64,000 bases of DNA from Hippasteria phrygiana. Taxonomy: Eukaryota > Echinodermata > Asteroidea > Valvatida > Goniasteridae. The position numbers and the translations under genes are program-made. Under the pieces are notes generated by a model. It had not been told where the DNA came from. It made no database searches and saw only the letters and a list, made by a program, of their open reading frames with translations. The stretch is taken from the NCBI GenBank assembly GCA_037893225.1, contig JAZGUH010000002.1:2480001-2544000 (forward strand), read 5' to 3'. Below are positions 1 through 10,374 of the stretch, one piece after another (within the stretch, counting starts at the first letter, position 1; every line of letters starts with the position of its first letter).

Positions 1-187
1 CTGAAAACTGCAACAATGACCAATCATGTACACTGTCTTTAAGTGTTCCACTTCATTTTGCGACAGATAACACTAACCCAAAAACGCCTCTGAAGCCCTT
101 TTTCATAGAGGGGGAAACCCGATGTGGACATGTGCAAGTCCACATAAAGTTTATCTCCTGCTTCGTGTGGACCTCTTTTTTTTTTGC
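1..187. other. Non-coding stretch, repeat fragment
   Basis: No gene is seen. The first ~45 bases closely resemble 59975-60018 on the same strand, so the left edge of the window lies inside a dispersed repeat. A small hairpin (GTGGAC ... GTCCAC) lies near 123-142. Confidence 0.5.
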
Positions 188-570
188 GATTGTGTAGTGT
201 AGGGCCCCTCTTTAGTTTTGATGAAATTAGATGCAAGGGTATTTGTTCTCATTCCAAAATGACTTTTTCTACCTAAAGCAGACTTCTCTCAATTCTATTG
301 ACATCGTTTTTTGTAATTTTGAACAGTTTATTTCAGTAGAAAATGCAATTTTCATACGCGCTTTACGGCAGTTGCTATGCGAATGAATGCGGTTTTGCGT
401 GTTTACTGTGCGTCGCGGTGATCGCCATCTTTATTTTCGCATTGCGTTTTGTCGTCCTCATCTCCGCTTTACCACAAAATTTCCCTCAAAACTAAAACCC
501 TGCCCTTTATCTACGGCATATGTACCTGTTGGTTTGTAATGTCGCTAACTAGTTTGGTAATTCCAATAAA
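188..570 (+). repeat. Dispersed repeat family R1, copy 1
   Basis: This block aligns base by base, with scattered differences, to 43803-44163, and its first ~190 bases align to 62716-62875. All three begin with GATTGTGTAG and a GGGCCC block, then share CTCATTCCAAAATG-like and ACAGTTT motifs. No long frame is conserved between copies, so it is a non-coding interspersed repeat. Its class is not recognised. Confidence 0.75.
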
Positions 571-630
571 TCATTGATTTAAATCATGATTTAAATCACT
601 GGAAAAAAATCAAAAAAATCACTAACCCTA

Positions 631-763
631 ACCCTCCAGGGTATTTTGGCTAGAAACCCTGCCAGACGCATCAGATTGCATACTTTGTCACATTGACTTG
701 TGTGCAGAGTGCAGCAAAGTGAAGCTGTCACCACAGATGCACTGTGCTGCGTCTGGCAGGGTT
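631..763. repeat. Palindromic MITE family R2, copy 1
   Basis: A 109-bp core (655-763) is bounded by perfect 16-bp inverted repeats, AACCCTGCCAGACGCA and its complement. A 24-bp left flank starting ACCCTCCAGG is also shared with the second copy at 12206-12360. The recurrence with conserved ends shows a small non-autonomous DNA element. No convincing target duplication was found. Confidence 0.75.
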
Positions 764-1182
764 ATTGCTAATAAAAATCACGTTTTTAAAAAAAAAAAAT
801 TTTATATATTTTTTTAATGTAGAAAAAAATTTCTGTTATTCAAACCTGACTTTCATTAACTTTAAATCGCTTATACTCACTCTAAAGGGATGTATACATG
901 TAAGGCCAGTTTCCTGAAACAGTGTACTACATTAATTAATTATGTTGTTTTTTTTTCTCGATGTAAAGCGTTGTGATACCACTTGTGTAAGAACGCTATA
1001 TAAATGCCTTAATTATTATTATTATTATTATTATTATCTTGTGTACAATGCAATTAATTTCTGAAGTACATGTACATTGTGTGTGTACTGTGTAATGTAC
1101 TACCTGATACAGTATTCATCTCTTGGTATGTACATAGGTTTAAATAACTTGATGCATGTAATGCGCCTATCAATTGATAACC

Positions 1183-1345
1183 CCCGACCTGATCTGACCC
1201 CCGACCTGATCTGACCCCCCCCCGCCCGACCCCCGCCCGACCCCCCCCTGCCCGACCCCCGCCCGACCCCCGCCCGACCCCCGCCCGACCCCCGCCCGAC
1301 CCCCGCCCGACCCCCGCCCGACCCCCGCCCCCCCCCCCCTGCCCG
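1183..1345. repeat. C-rich tandem repeat (11-bp unit)
   Basis: Two or three 16-bp units (CCCGACCTGATCTGAC) are followed by about ten units of CCCGACCCCCG. The long Gly/Arg frames on the minus strand are simply this satellite read in frame and are not genes. Confidence 0.9.
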
Positions 1346-1440
1346 ACCCTTTCCCAAGCAAAACTTACAGCTATTAAGTAATAAACTGATCAGACGAAAA
1401 GCATTTGGGTTACGGTCATTTAATAAGTGTGCCGCACGGT

Positions 1441-2498
1441 AGTGCTGGGCGATACGACGATAAAATCGCGATGATGCGATATTCGCCGCCCAAAAATCGA
1501 AATCGGCTACATGTTTTTTTAAACCAAAAAATCAAGATATCGCCGATTTTTTTCGGAATCCCTATTTTCCCCTAAAAATCAGTGATACTTCTTGTTACCA
1601 GCAAATTCGCTAAAATTAATTTCCTTGTAAGCGAGGTTCAAGTCGAAGTGACATCATCCTTTCGAACTTTTTATTTATAGTGTAAATAATGCGCCTATTA
1701 ATTGCTTAATTGCAATTTGTTCGCTTTAAAGTCTAAATTTATAATAATGGACAAAGGGGCTGTCAGTAAATCTGCGATAAGATGCAAAATCTATTAAAAC
1801 GTTCTAAATGTCTAAACAATCAGCGTACTCCCCACTTCATTGTAATATTTAGTTCCATTCACATGCAAATTAGCCAGCCCAGCTTTGGCCATTTGAAGCA
1901 CGATGTGTGGGAAAGAGACCCCCCCCCCCCCTCCTTGTGTCGTTCATTGTGTTTCCGGAATCTCAGGAATTCTTTTAAGAAATCTAGAGAGGTATGTTAG
2001 GTAACAATAGTCTGTGTGTATAGGGTAATGGCTCTGGCTGGTGGCGGTAACAAAGAAAAGGCTTTGATCCAGACATCCCCAGACTAAGCTAGGCCTTTTC
2101 ACACTAGACAAAATCTCGGGGGCGGCCCCGGAAACGCTCATGCCTAACCCCGGGGCGAGCTCGCCCTGGGGTTGGCTGAGGTAGGTTTGTGCGAAACGAG
2201 TGTGAAACGACGCGGGGTTGAACTCGGGGGTGAAATCACCGGGGCGAGTTCGCCCCGGGGTTCGGCGCTCTAATGTGAAAAGGCCTTTAGACTACGCTGT
2301 TTCTCAATATTGATGGCTGGCCTAAGAACGGCCTCAAACAATGACTGGCGACAAACACGTCCGCCGATTATGTAGTTATGAACAAACTTTTGCGACATTT
2401 CAATCATGCTGAAATTTGTTGACGATTTTATCGCCATATCGGCGATATCGCGAGGTAAAAAAATAGACTACGAAAAAAATCAATATCGTCAGCCCTAG
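1441..2498. mobile_element. hAT-like non-autonomous transposon
   Basis: The 8-bp sequence CGCACGGT occurs immediately outside both ends (1433-1440 and 2499-2506). The ends are imperfect inverted repeats (AGTGCTGGGCGATA on the left, complement of CTAGGGCTGACGATA on the right). An 8-bp target duplication with short imperfect termini of this kind is typical of the hAT superfamily. No transposase frame is seen. A second element is nested at 2091-2288. Confidence 0.8.
2091..2288. mobile_element. AGGCCTTTTCACAC-type MITE, nested
   Basis: The ends are 18-bp inverted repeats (AGGCCTTTTCACACTAGA, one mismatch). The flanks AGACTAAGCT (2081-2090) and AGACTACGCT (2289-2298) form a 10-bp imperfect direct repeat. 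The interior is GC-rich with repeated GGGGCGAG / CTCGCCC palindromes. The same termini bound the larger element at 8130-9351. Confidence 0.75.
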
Positions 2499-2506
2499 CG
2501 CACGGT

Positions 2507-2894
2507 CATCTTTTAAAAAAATACATGTCCGCAGTTCACTTTTAACAATGTAGGGCCTACCACACAAATGAATTTCCTGTGTTCCTTTTCCAGCAAAATC
2601 TAAAATGGCAAAAGTACAATTATTATTAAACTTGATAAATTGAATGAATTTGTTCATTCCTTTTCCAGCAACGTCTAAAATAAAGTCGTCAAAGAGTACA
2701 ATTAATTAGGCCTAACCAGCTAACGTTAGGATCAAAGCACATCAATCAGTTTACGGCCCGGACCATTTCAGACCCTGATTGACTATGACTATGACTATAG
2801 CCGTATACATGTAGGTACGACTTGACTTCTGTGTAAAGGTAGGAGTTGTCTTGAAGTTGAATGAAGGTACGAGTTGGCCAAGGTACGAGTTGCC
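2507..2894. other. Non-coding stretch
   Basis: No gene is seen. The duplicated phrase TTCCTTTTCCAGCAA(A/C)(A/G)TCTAAAAT near 2582 and 2660 is a short direct repeat. From ~2814 the recurrent decamer GTACGAGTTG begins, which fills the next region. Confidence 0.4.
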
Positions 2895-5100
2895 CTACCC
2901 CTAGAACTATGGGGTTCCCGACAGGAACCCCATAGAAAGACGCCGATTTTTCCCATAGGCTAGTACAGCAAGAATAAGAAAGTCATTCCCATGCACCCAC
3001 GTTTGACATGTGCGCACGAAAACCGCTGATGAACGGTTTTCCCCCAAAATCCCACTCAGCCACATTTACATCCTCACCTTGTGTGCGCCAAGCAAAAGCC
3101 GGCCGGCCGGCAACAGTCGTATCGTGCATGTCGTGTCATTTGCTGTCAGTACGGATCGGAGATATTTTTTCACTTTTTTCGAAAAATTTGAACCGCTTTA
3201 GGCGATCTTTTCCTTGGCGCACACAAGGTGAGGATGTACATGTACATTGTAAATGTGGCCGAGTGGGATTTTGGGGGAAAACTGTTCAGCGGTTTTCGTG
3301 CGCACATGTCAAACGTGGGTGCATGGGAATGACTTTCTTATTCTTGCTGTAGGCCTACTACTACTACTAGCCTATGGGAAAAATCGGCGTCTTTCTATGG
3401 GGTTCCTGTGTCGGGGTACGAGTTGCCTACTTCCAAAAATGTAAGGCTCTCCGTTAGCCTCACAAGGATATGTGATTTTGGTCCCTGTAACTCAATGGGA
3501 TTTGCAATACGCTCTTGCGATATCAATTACAATGTTCCAGAATTCCACTTTCCCAAACCTTAATCTCCCCAGAAGGTTATCCAATCCCTCCTACATATCT
3601 TTTAGACTTTTGCGGCCCATTTGCGGAACATTGAAACGGACAATTTATTGAGTAATGGAGTTTTTACTCACCAAACGACGTATGCAGCCGAGATGAACAT
3701 GGCGTCGCACAGCTGACTAATGCAGTCCTCCAGACTGCGCATGCGCGAGGATTTTTCGAAGAAATTTGGGGCTCGACCATTTTTTTAAGGGGGGGGGCAT
3801 CTTGTCTACATCGCGCAACGGTGATGTGTGCATGACGCGCTTTACACATCGTTTTGTGTGTTTGAACATTCGTTCTGTTTCAAAATAAACATTTACGGAA
3901 TATTTTTGGTGCTGATTAATAGTCGGTATTGCAACATTATAACGTTCAAAATTCGCTGACATTCAGTTTTGCATAAAATAAAAGCTCGCATTGGCAAAAC
4001 AAAAAATGACGAAATGCAAAATTTCACTACATTTAAAGTCAATGCAGCTAGGGTAAGTCGTTATAATTTGATTTGTTGCATCATCTATCTAAAAATAGCT
4101 ACGTGGCTACCCGCCATGACATTTAGACGTATGGGCATAACAAACATTGTCAGGCCAAGGAACAACACTAGGTATAATAGCGCGCCAATAATTAATCACA
4201 TTGCACACATCACCGTTGCGCGATGTAGACAAGATGCCCCCCCCCCCCCCCCCCTTAAAAAAATGGTCGAGCCCCAAATTTCTTCGAAAAATCCTCGCGC
4301 ATGCGCAGTCTGGAGGACTGCATTAGTCAGCTGTGCGACGCCATGTTCATCTCGGCTGCATACGTCGTTTGGTGAGTAAAAACTCCATTACTCAATAAAT
4401 TGTCCGTTTCAATGTTCCGCAAATGGGCCGCAAAAGTCTAAAAGATATGTAGGAGGGATTGGATAACCTTCTGGGGAGATTAAGGTTTGGGAAAGTGGAA
4501 TTCTGGAACATTGTAAATGATATCGCAAGAGCGTATTGCAAATCCCATTGAGTTACGGGGACCAAAATCACATATCCTTGTAAGGCTAACGGAGAGCCTT
4601 ACATTTTTGGAAGTACGAGTTGCCCAAGGTACGAGTTGGTACGATGATGTCGAGTTGAAGGTACGAGTTGGCCAAGGTACATGTTACCCCTAGAACTATG
4701 GGGTTCCGACAGGAACCCCATAGAAAGACGCCTTTTTTTCCCATAGGCTAGTACAGCAAGAATAAGAAAGTCATTCCCATGCAATCACGTTTCTACATTG
4801 TACACGAGAATTACTGCACGGTTGTTCTCGAAAAATTATAATATGCCTCATTTACATCCTCACCTTGCTTGCGCCAAGTCAATTTTCGCCTGAAACGGTT
4901 CCAATTTGCGGGAAAAAAATGACAAAAATCTTCAGTCGTTCCGAAGCGATCACACACACACACCATCGAGGAAGCCGCACACACGAAGCTCCTGTTTTGC
5001 GGGGGGGCCGTGGGTCGGTCAAGTCATGATTATTCATCGAAAATTTGAAGCGCGGTACGACAAGCAATGCATGCAGACGGTATAAATAGTTCTAGGGGTA
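2895..5100. repeat. Nest of inverted repeats with CCCCTAGAACTATGGGG termini
   Basis: The motif CCCCTAGAACTATGGGG recurs at ~2899 and ~4684, and its complement at ~5085. The block 2925-3110 is repeated inverted at 3218-3410 and again, direct, at 4700-4880. Frames spanning these blocks are mirror images of each other and are not genes. GTACGAGTTG units separate the pieces. This looks like repeated insertion of foldback elements into one another. Confidence 0.65.
3428..4612. mobile_element. Long-inverted-repeat (foldback/Mutator-like) element A
   Basis: Arms of ~400 bp (3428-3831 and 4196-4612) are near-perfect reverse complements, ending in TTCCAAAAATGTAAGG. The 12-bp sequence GTACGAGTTGCC lies directly outside both ends (3416-3427, 4613-4624). 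GTACGAGTTG is common nearby, so the true duplication may be shorter. The inner part holds a C tract. A segment beginning GTAACTCAATGGGA relates it to the element at 61258-62189. No transposase is visible. Confidence 0.75.
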
Positions 5101-5842
5101 GGTACATGAAGAACTAGAAGGCACTGTTCCAGAACAACCAAAACGACATCGTCATGTATTACTGAAAGTGCACAAGGCCTTATTGAATAGGCACAAGGCC
5201 TTATTAAATAGGCACAAGGCGCGATGCACGTGACAATGTCATTTTTTTGGTTCTTTATTATAAGTGCTTACCACATGTAGGGCAGGCCTACGACTACGAC
5301 GAGTTGACCCGTTACTAGTTTACCGTACATTACTAGTACTACAATGTATGTAGGCTACATACGCAGGGCCGTTGTCAATGTAAACAATTAATGGCTGAAC
5401 AATCCCTCCCACAATCCATCCATAAAATGAAAGATGAGGGGCTACATTACCTTTGAAGCAATATCCAAGTTGCTATCGTCGTCCATAATCCAGAGCTTTG
5501 CTCTATACTACTGTTTCAGTTTGTAGTCAGTCAGAAAAGTAAATTCTTTCTAGACTTGGCTTTCTTTTCACCGAAGCCTTCTCGCTGATGGGGAATTCAT
5601 TCATTGGTCACCAATAACTATCGTAGTCTTGGTTCCAAGACGTCCTTAGCGCGGTGCGCCGTACAGCGCGCACGGCAGCGCCCTCTAGCTGGAGAAAACT
5701 CATGTTTAAGTAATAACTTACTAGTCAGTGAACGTTCTGAGCAGTGATTCTGGACTGGCAAACAGGATTGAGAAATCTTCGGATTGTTCCAAAAATGTGA
5801 TCTGGAATATCAGACGTTATCTCTGCTAATTTCGCTTCACAG
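5101..5842. other. Non-coding stretch with short repeats
   Basis: Two copies of GCACAAGGCCTTATT lie at ~5170-5215. A fragment ~5628-5690 starting TAGTCTTGGTTCCAAGACG is one terminus of the family also seen at 9360-9511 and 20202-21526. No gene is seen. Confidence 0.5.
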
Positions 5843-6060
5843 TCACTTCGCCCAAAAACCACATCGCCCTCAACCACTTCGCCCTCAACCACTTCGCCCA
5901 AACGCCACTTCGCCCAAACCCCACTTCGCCCAATTACCCCTTCGCCCAAACGCCACTTCGCCCAAAAACCACTTCGCCCAATTACTACTTCGCCCAATTA
6001 CCACTTCGCCCAAAAACCACTTCGCCCAAAAACCACTTCGCCCAAAAACCACTTCGCCCA
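5843..6060 (+). repeat. 16-bp CGCCCAAAAACCACTT array, left arm
   Basis: Fourteen 15-16-bp units of the form CGCCCAAxxxCCACTT run in tandem. Their variants occur in a defined order that is repeated, inverted, at 6945-7147. The left arm has one extra AATTACCACTT unit. Spacers are absent, so this is not a CRISPR array. The array behaves as subterminal repeats of a DNA element spanning roughly 5843-7147. Confidence 0.85.
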
Positions 6061-6249
6061 TGCCCGATCCGTATGCCTTATTTTCATTTTATTAGTTCGT
6101 TACATACATCATAATCCCTCATATCAGTTAAGATGTTACATTATAAATGTTTGTAAAAAATTACATTATAAATTTCACGCAATTTTTATAAAAACCTCTT
6201 GGAAAATATATCAATTTAAAAAATCGTAATAATTTGAATGACCACTTGA

Positions 6250-6275
6250 CAGGGGCGGATCTAGGTTTTCACTAA

Positions 6276-6313
<38 letters not shown>

Positions 6314-6459
6314 CCTGAGGTGATTGGCCTACACACCCCAGCGTGCCGAATTTTCGACACCCGAGACACTGGTTATTTTTTATTTTTTTCTCAGCCCAAG
6401 GGGGGGTTTAAACCCCCAACCCCCCCCCCCCCCCCCCCCCCCCCGTAGATCCGCCACTG
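6250..6459. mobile_element. CAGTGGCGGATCTA-type MITE
   Basis: Inverted ends (CAGGGGCGGATCTA on the left, complement of CAGTGGCGGATCTA on the right) enclose a G tract of ~32 bases, a short AT-rich middle and a C tract of ~24 bases, giving a palindromic layout. No clear target duplication is seen. It sits between the two arms of the 16-bp array. Confidence 0.65.
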
Positions 6460-6944
6460 ATTGATGAAAATAATTGCCCATATATAAGGCATATTACTAA
6501 TAAGAAAAGAAAAGCATGGTCACAAAAAGGATGTCACAAAACTCAATTTAAGAACGCAAATACAGTCTTGAATGCACCATAATTTGAATGACCAAATAGA
6601 CGAAAACGGCAAATTGCCCGCCAGGAAAACCTATATTACAAACACGACTATATATGGCATTAATATTTACACGCATACAAGTACCTACACAAATAAATTA
6701 AATCTGCATATATACAATAACTTAGGTTTTAACTTATTCCAGTATTGTCGTGATTCCTGCTTTACCGTACGGGCGGGAAGGGCGAAAAAAAAACCCGCGA
6801 AAGTCATTTTGTACTTTCGAAAAACACGGATAGGCCCTATCCTTTTTTGGCTTAAAACTCTTCCAGGGCAGTGGCGGTGCATTTTAAAAAAAAAAGTCTC
6901 AGTAACATTCAGTTAGAACTGATAAATACACTGGTAAGTGTTTT

Positions 6945-7147
6945 TTGGGCGAAGTGGTTTTTGGGCGAAGTGGTTTATGGGCGAAGTGGTTTTTGGGCGA
7001 AGTAGTAATTGGGCGAAGTGGTTTTTGGGCGAAGTGGCGTTTGGGCGAAGGGGTAATTGGGCGAAGTGGGGTTTGGGCGAAGTGGCGTTTGGGCGAAGTG
7101 GTTGAGGGCGAAGTGGTTGAGGGCGATGTGGTTTTTGGGCGAAGTGA
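6945..7147 (-). repeat. 16-bp array, right (inverted) arm
   Basis: This is the reverse complement of the array at 5843-6060, with variants such as CTCAACCACTT, AAACGCCACTT and AATTACCCCTT in the same order counting inward from the outer end. The frames read through it on both strands are repeat translations only. Confidence 0.85.
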
Positions 7148-7290
7148 CCGACAACCCTAATTTCAGTCCGGCCAGATGTTCAGCACGATTTAGTTGATCA
7201 ACGGCCAGAGCTTTCAATGGCACGACGACAATAATCAGCGCTTTCTCCTGTTTGCATTCGGTTACTTCTTTCATGCATGGAGAATATAAA

Positions 7291-7529
7291 CTACAGAAAA
7301 GTCACTAACGTTAAAAAATACCAACAAAAGTTTCACGTTTGGCGCGGCAAACTTTCATCAAGAAATACATTGGAATCACCAACTGTACGGTTTTAATTTC
7401 TCTATATGCTAATAAGCTAACGCTGTATTTTCACTATCCAATCAGGGCACGAGTAAGGAGTTCCCATCCCAGGGCTTACTATTGGAAACGAGGTTGAAAA
7501 TATAGTAAGCCATGGGAACGAGGTTGCTA
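7291..7529 (+). repeat. Dispersed repeat family R3, copy 1
   Basis: About 240 bp match 60216-60457 with roughly one difference per 15 bases. Both start CTACAGAAAAGTCACTAA and end GGGAACGAGGTTGCT. It contains a paired motif (CTTACTATTGGAAACGAGG and GTAAGCC...GGGAACGAGG). No coding potential. Confidence 0.8.
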
Positions 7530-8129
7530 CATTGACCTGTGACATGTGTTTGCACTCCGACAGTCATTTTGAGTGTGCTTCAGTGTGTGTTGACGAATCC
7601 AGACCTCCAAAAATTAGCTGCGAAAACGTGAGTTGTCATTATTTTACTATTCACCTTTTCATCATTTGGTGCATATAGGTCTATACTTCATACTGTGTCA
7701 GGTATACTTCAATATTGAATATATTATAAGATTTTTCGTAGTCCGAGTAACTTGGACCCTTCATATCGCCTTTTTTAACATTTGGACATGATCTGGCGAT
7801 AGTACTGAAAAAAAGTAGGGTCCAAGTCGATTGCACAATAGAGAATGGCCAAAAATTCAATCCCCCCAAAAAACATCAGAATTCAACCTTACATTCAACG
7901 GCCACCAAAATACTAGATACGCCACCACCTGACCAAGTGGAGTTCCATGATCAGATGAATGTACCAAGGTTTACTTAACATCCAAATAAAAAGTGAAATG
8001 TTACCGTTTAATTCCCAGAGACCCCCGCAGAACATGTCTTTTCGCTTTTTTGAAGTTCAAAAAGTGACTCCTCCATCTTGCATGACGTACGTCACCCTGA
8101 TGCGCAGCGCCCGCATGCACCTAGTCTAG

Positions 8130-9351
8130 AGGCCTTTTCACACTACGAAAAATCTCGGTGTTGGACCCGGGTCCGACCCGTGTTGACTAGACTGACCTTT
8201 TCACACTGCAACATTTCAACACGGCACTGACCCGTGTAGAGCGCTCAACCCGGGTTGAAACTCAACCCTGCTCGGGAGGTGGGTTGAGAGCTCTCGACCC
8301 GTGTAGAGAAGTTGGACCCGTGTTGAAAGTCGTAGTGTGAACGTCTCCGGGTTGAGTTGGACCCGTGTAACCGTGGATCGGAGTGTGCGTGCAGAGCACC
8401 ACATACTAGGCTGTTCGATATGACGATAATTGCCGATGTTTCGGTATTATGTAGCTTTTTCAGTTTTTGCAGCGTTTATGGTTTCTCCAAGTCCAAGTGT
8501 GTATACGTTAAGTGTAAATTAGTCTAGATTACTTTGCGCGAAATTATTTCCAATAAATTTGACGGCAGAATAGTACATAACGTATATGGAGGAATAAAAA
8601 AATACATTCTGTACTAAATGTGTCGTTTCTTTAATCGTTTTAAACCCCGACATGACTTATCCGGCATCTCCGCGCCGTATGTAGCGGACATTGCGTGCAT
8701 GCGTATTCCATCATTAGTGTAGTCTTGGTCAAATGCAAACAACCGCACTGAACGCTACCATATTATTCCTAGTGTACAATGTACGTACATGCAGCTAACA
8801 TTTTGCGAACTTCGTCTCGAGAAAAGGCTACTAAGGTATGAGGGGGCCGGGGTTATTGCTCAATATGGGGAACCCCAAAAGTGCATCTGCGCGTGCGCGT
8901 TGCTTTGTTGCAAACAGCTGGCCTTGGCCGCCGGTCAAGTACAAGTACGCGTGCAAGCATCATGGAGGAATAAAACACACTGGATACTTTTACCTCCGAT
9001 ATGTCGGAGAAAATGGGCCCCAAATCAGACAAAAGACCGACATGGAGTGAGGAGGATTTGGGCTGACAGCTCCATCCAAAGCCAGCTCGGCGGAACGACC
9101 AGAATGCAGTATGGGGATTTTCCGATTCGACCCGTGTTGAACGGTCGGCCGTGTGTGTAGTGTGAAACGATCGCACAATACACGGGTCGAAACATTACAC
9201 GTGTAGCAAAAATGCTGGCGCTGCGTTTATAGTGTGAAAAGGCAGCGTAATTGACCCGTGTTGAAATTTTAAGAAGTCTACACGGGTCGGACCCGTGTCG
9301 GACCCGTGTAGATTTCAACACGGGTCGAACGTACATAGTGTGAAAAGGCCT
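8130..9351. mobile_element. AGGCCTTTTCACAC-type element with GACCCGTGT repeats
   Basis: The termini AGGCCTTTTCACACTA and their complement bound 1.2 kb. Near both ends the motif GACCCGTGT (or its complement ACACGGGTC) recurs many times with the phrase AGTGTGAA, so the subterminal zones are built from repeated short motifs. A partial inner copy of the terminus begins near 8201. The frames crossing it are not recognised as protein genes. Confidence 0.65.
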
Positions 9352-9357
9352 TAGGTT

Positions 9358-9511
9358 ACAAGACGTTCTTAGCGGTGCGACGTATAGCGCGCACGGCCGG
9401 CCGACAGCGCCCTCTCGCCAAGGCGTGTGTTTGTGTTTGTGTAGCTAGAGGGCGCTGCCGTGCGCGCTGTACGTCGCACCGCGCTAAGGACGTCTTGGAA
9501 CCAAGACTAGC
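9358..9511. repeat. Palindromic element, CAAGACGTTCTTAGCG arms
   Basis: Arms of ~55 bp rich in GCGCGCACGGC and AGCGCCCTCT face each other around a ~30-bp GT-rich loop. The right end GGACGTCTTGGAACCAAGACTA matches the fragment at 5628-5690 and the termini of the element at 20202-21526. Confidence 0.7.
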
Positions 9512-10111
9512 ATGCACCGCGCGACAACCTGTTTATGGCGGCGACTGTTTCGTGAAGAATTTCCTACCTCATGACGCGCGTGCAACCTCGAATCAATAAT
9601 ACTACACATGCTACATGTATAACTCTATGATCTACACACGAACACGTACAGCGACCGTTTTACCACTCGCGAAACAGTCGCCGGCAGGTTGTCGGGCGGT
9701 GCATGCGGGCGCTGCGCATCAGGGTGACGTACGTCATGCAAGATGGAGGAGTCACTTTTTGAACTTCAAAAAAGCGAAAAGACATGTTCTGCGGGGGTCT
9801 CTGGGAATTAATCGGTAAAATTTCACTTTTTATTTGGATGTTAAGTAAACCTTGGTACATTCATCTGATCATGGAACTCCACTTGGTCAGGTGGTGGCGT
9901 ATCTAGTATTTTGGTGGCCGTTGTAAGGTTGAATTCTGATGTTTTTTTGGGGGATTGAATTTTTGGCCATTCTCTATTGTGCAATCGACTTGGACCCTAC
10001 TATCGCCAGATCATGTCCAAATGTTAAAAAAGGCGATATGAAGGGTCCAAGTTACTCGGACTAGATTTTTCGTATCTGAAAAAATTGCTATTTTTCCTAG
10101 TGCGTGTTTCC

Positions 10112-10172
10112 TAGCGTTATGTACAACCATAACGCTAGGATCATCCTAGCTAGGAGGAAGGATCCTTCCTCC
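10112..10172. repeat. Two short palindromes
   Basis: A 12-bp stem (CCTAGCGTTATG / CATAACGCTAGG) with a 6-base loop at 10112-10141 is followed by the perfect 20-bp palindrome GGAGGAAGGATCCTTCCTCC at 10153-10172. Confidence 0.7.
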
Positions 10173-10374
10173 ATGGTAACATGGACCATTTCCAACCTCC
10201 ATGCATAGACGGACATTTTTTAAATTATTTACTGGAAAAAAGAAAGAGGAATTTAGTAACATTTCAAAATGTTGGTCAGTTTACATCTCTAGCAAGCCAA
10301 TGTCAGGATTGTTATCAGTGGAAATTATAAAAATGTTGGGGTATTTTAACAAATTAAGATGTGATATTCAAACA

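Larger units (their letters stand above)
7740..10062. mobile_element. Long-inverted-repeat Mutator-like element B
   Basis: Arms 7740-8121 and 9698-10062 are reverse complements over ~370 bp, starting AGTCCGAGTAACTTGG. An 11-bp direct repeat AGATTTTTCGT lies exactly outside both ends (7729-7739, 10063-10073). Long arms with a 9-11-bp duplication are typical of Mutator-like elements. No transposase frame survives. The loop is filled by another MITE (8130-9351) and a palindrome (9358-9511). Confidence 0.8.

Noticed and set aside
621..636. Telomere-like CTAACCCTAACCCT
   Set aside because: Only two units, at the border of a MITE; no array.
1100..1361. Gly/Arg-rich protein genes on the minus strand
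   Set aside because: Frames are translations of a C-rich satellite.
3008..3444. Frames of 63-114 codons
   Set aside because: They lie in inverted repeats and are mirrored on the other strand; no family signature.
5843..7147. CRISPR-like arrays
   Set aside because: Units are contiguous 16-mers with no unique spacers, in an animal genome, and the two arrays are inverted copies.
5628..9511. Single large element bounded by the TAGTCTTGG ends at 5628 and 9511
   Set aside because: Flanking bases differ (no target duplication), and other complete elements lie across the boundaries.
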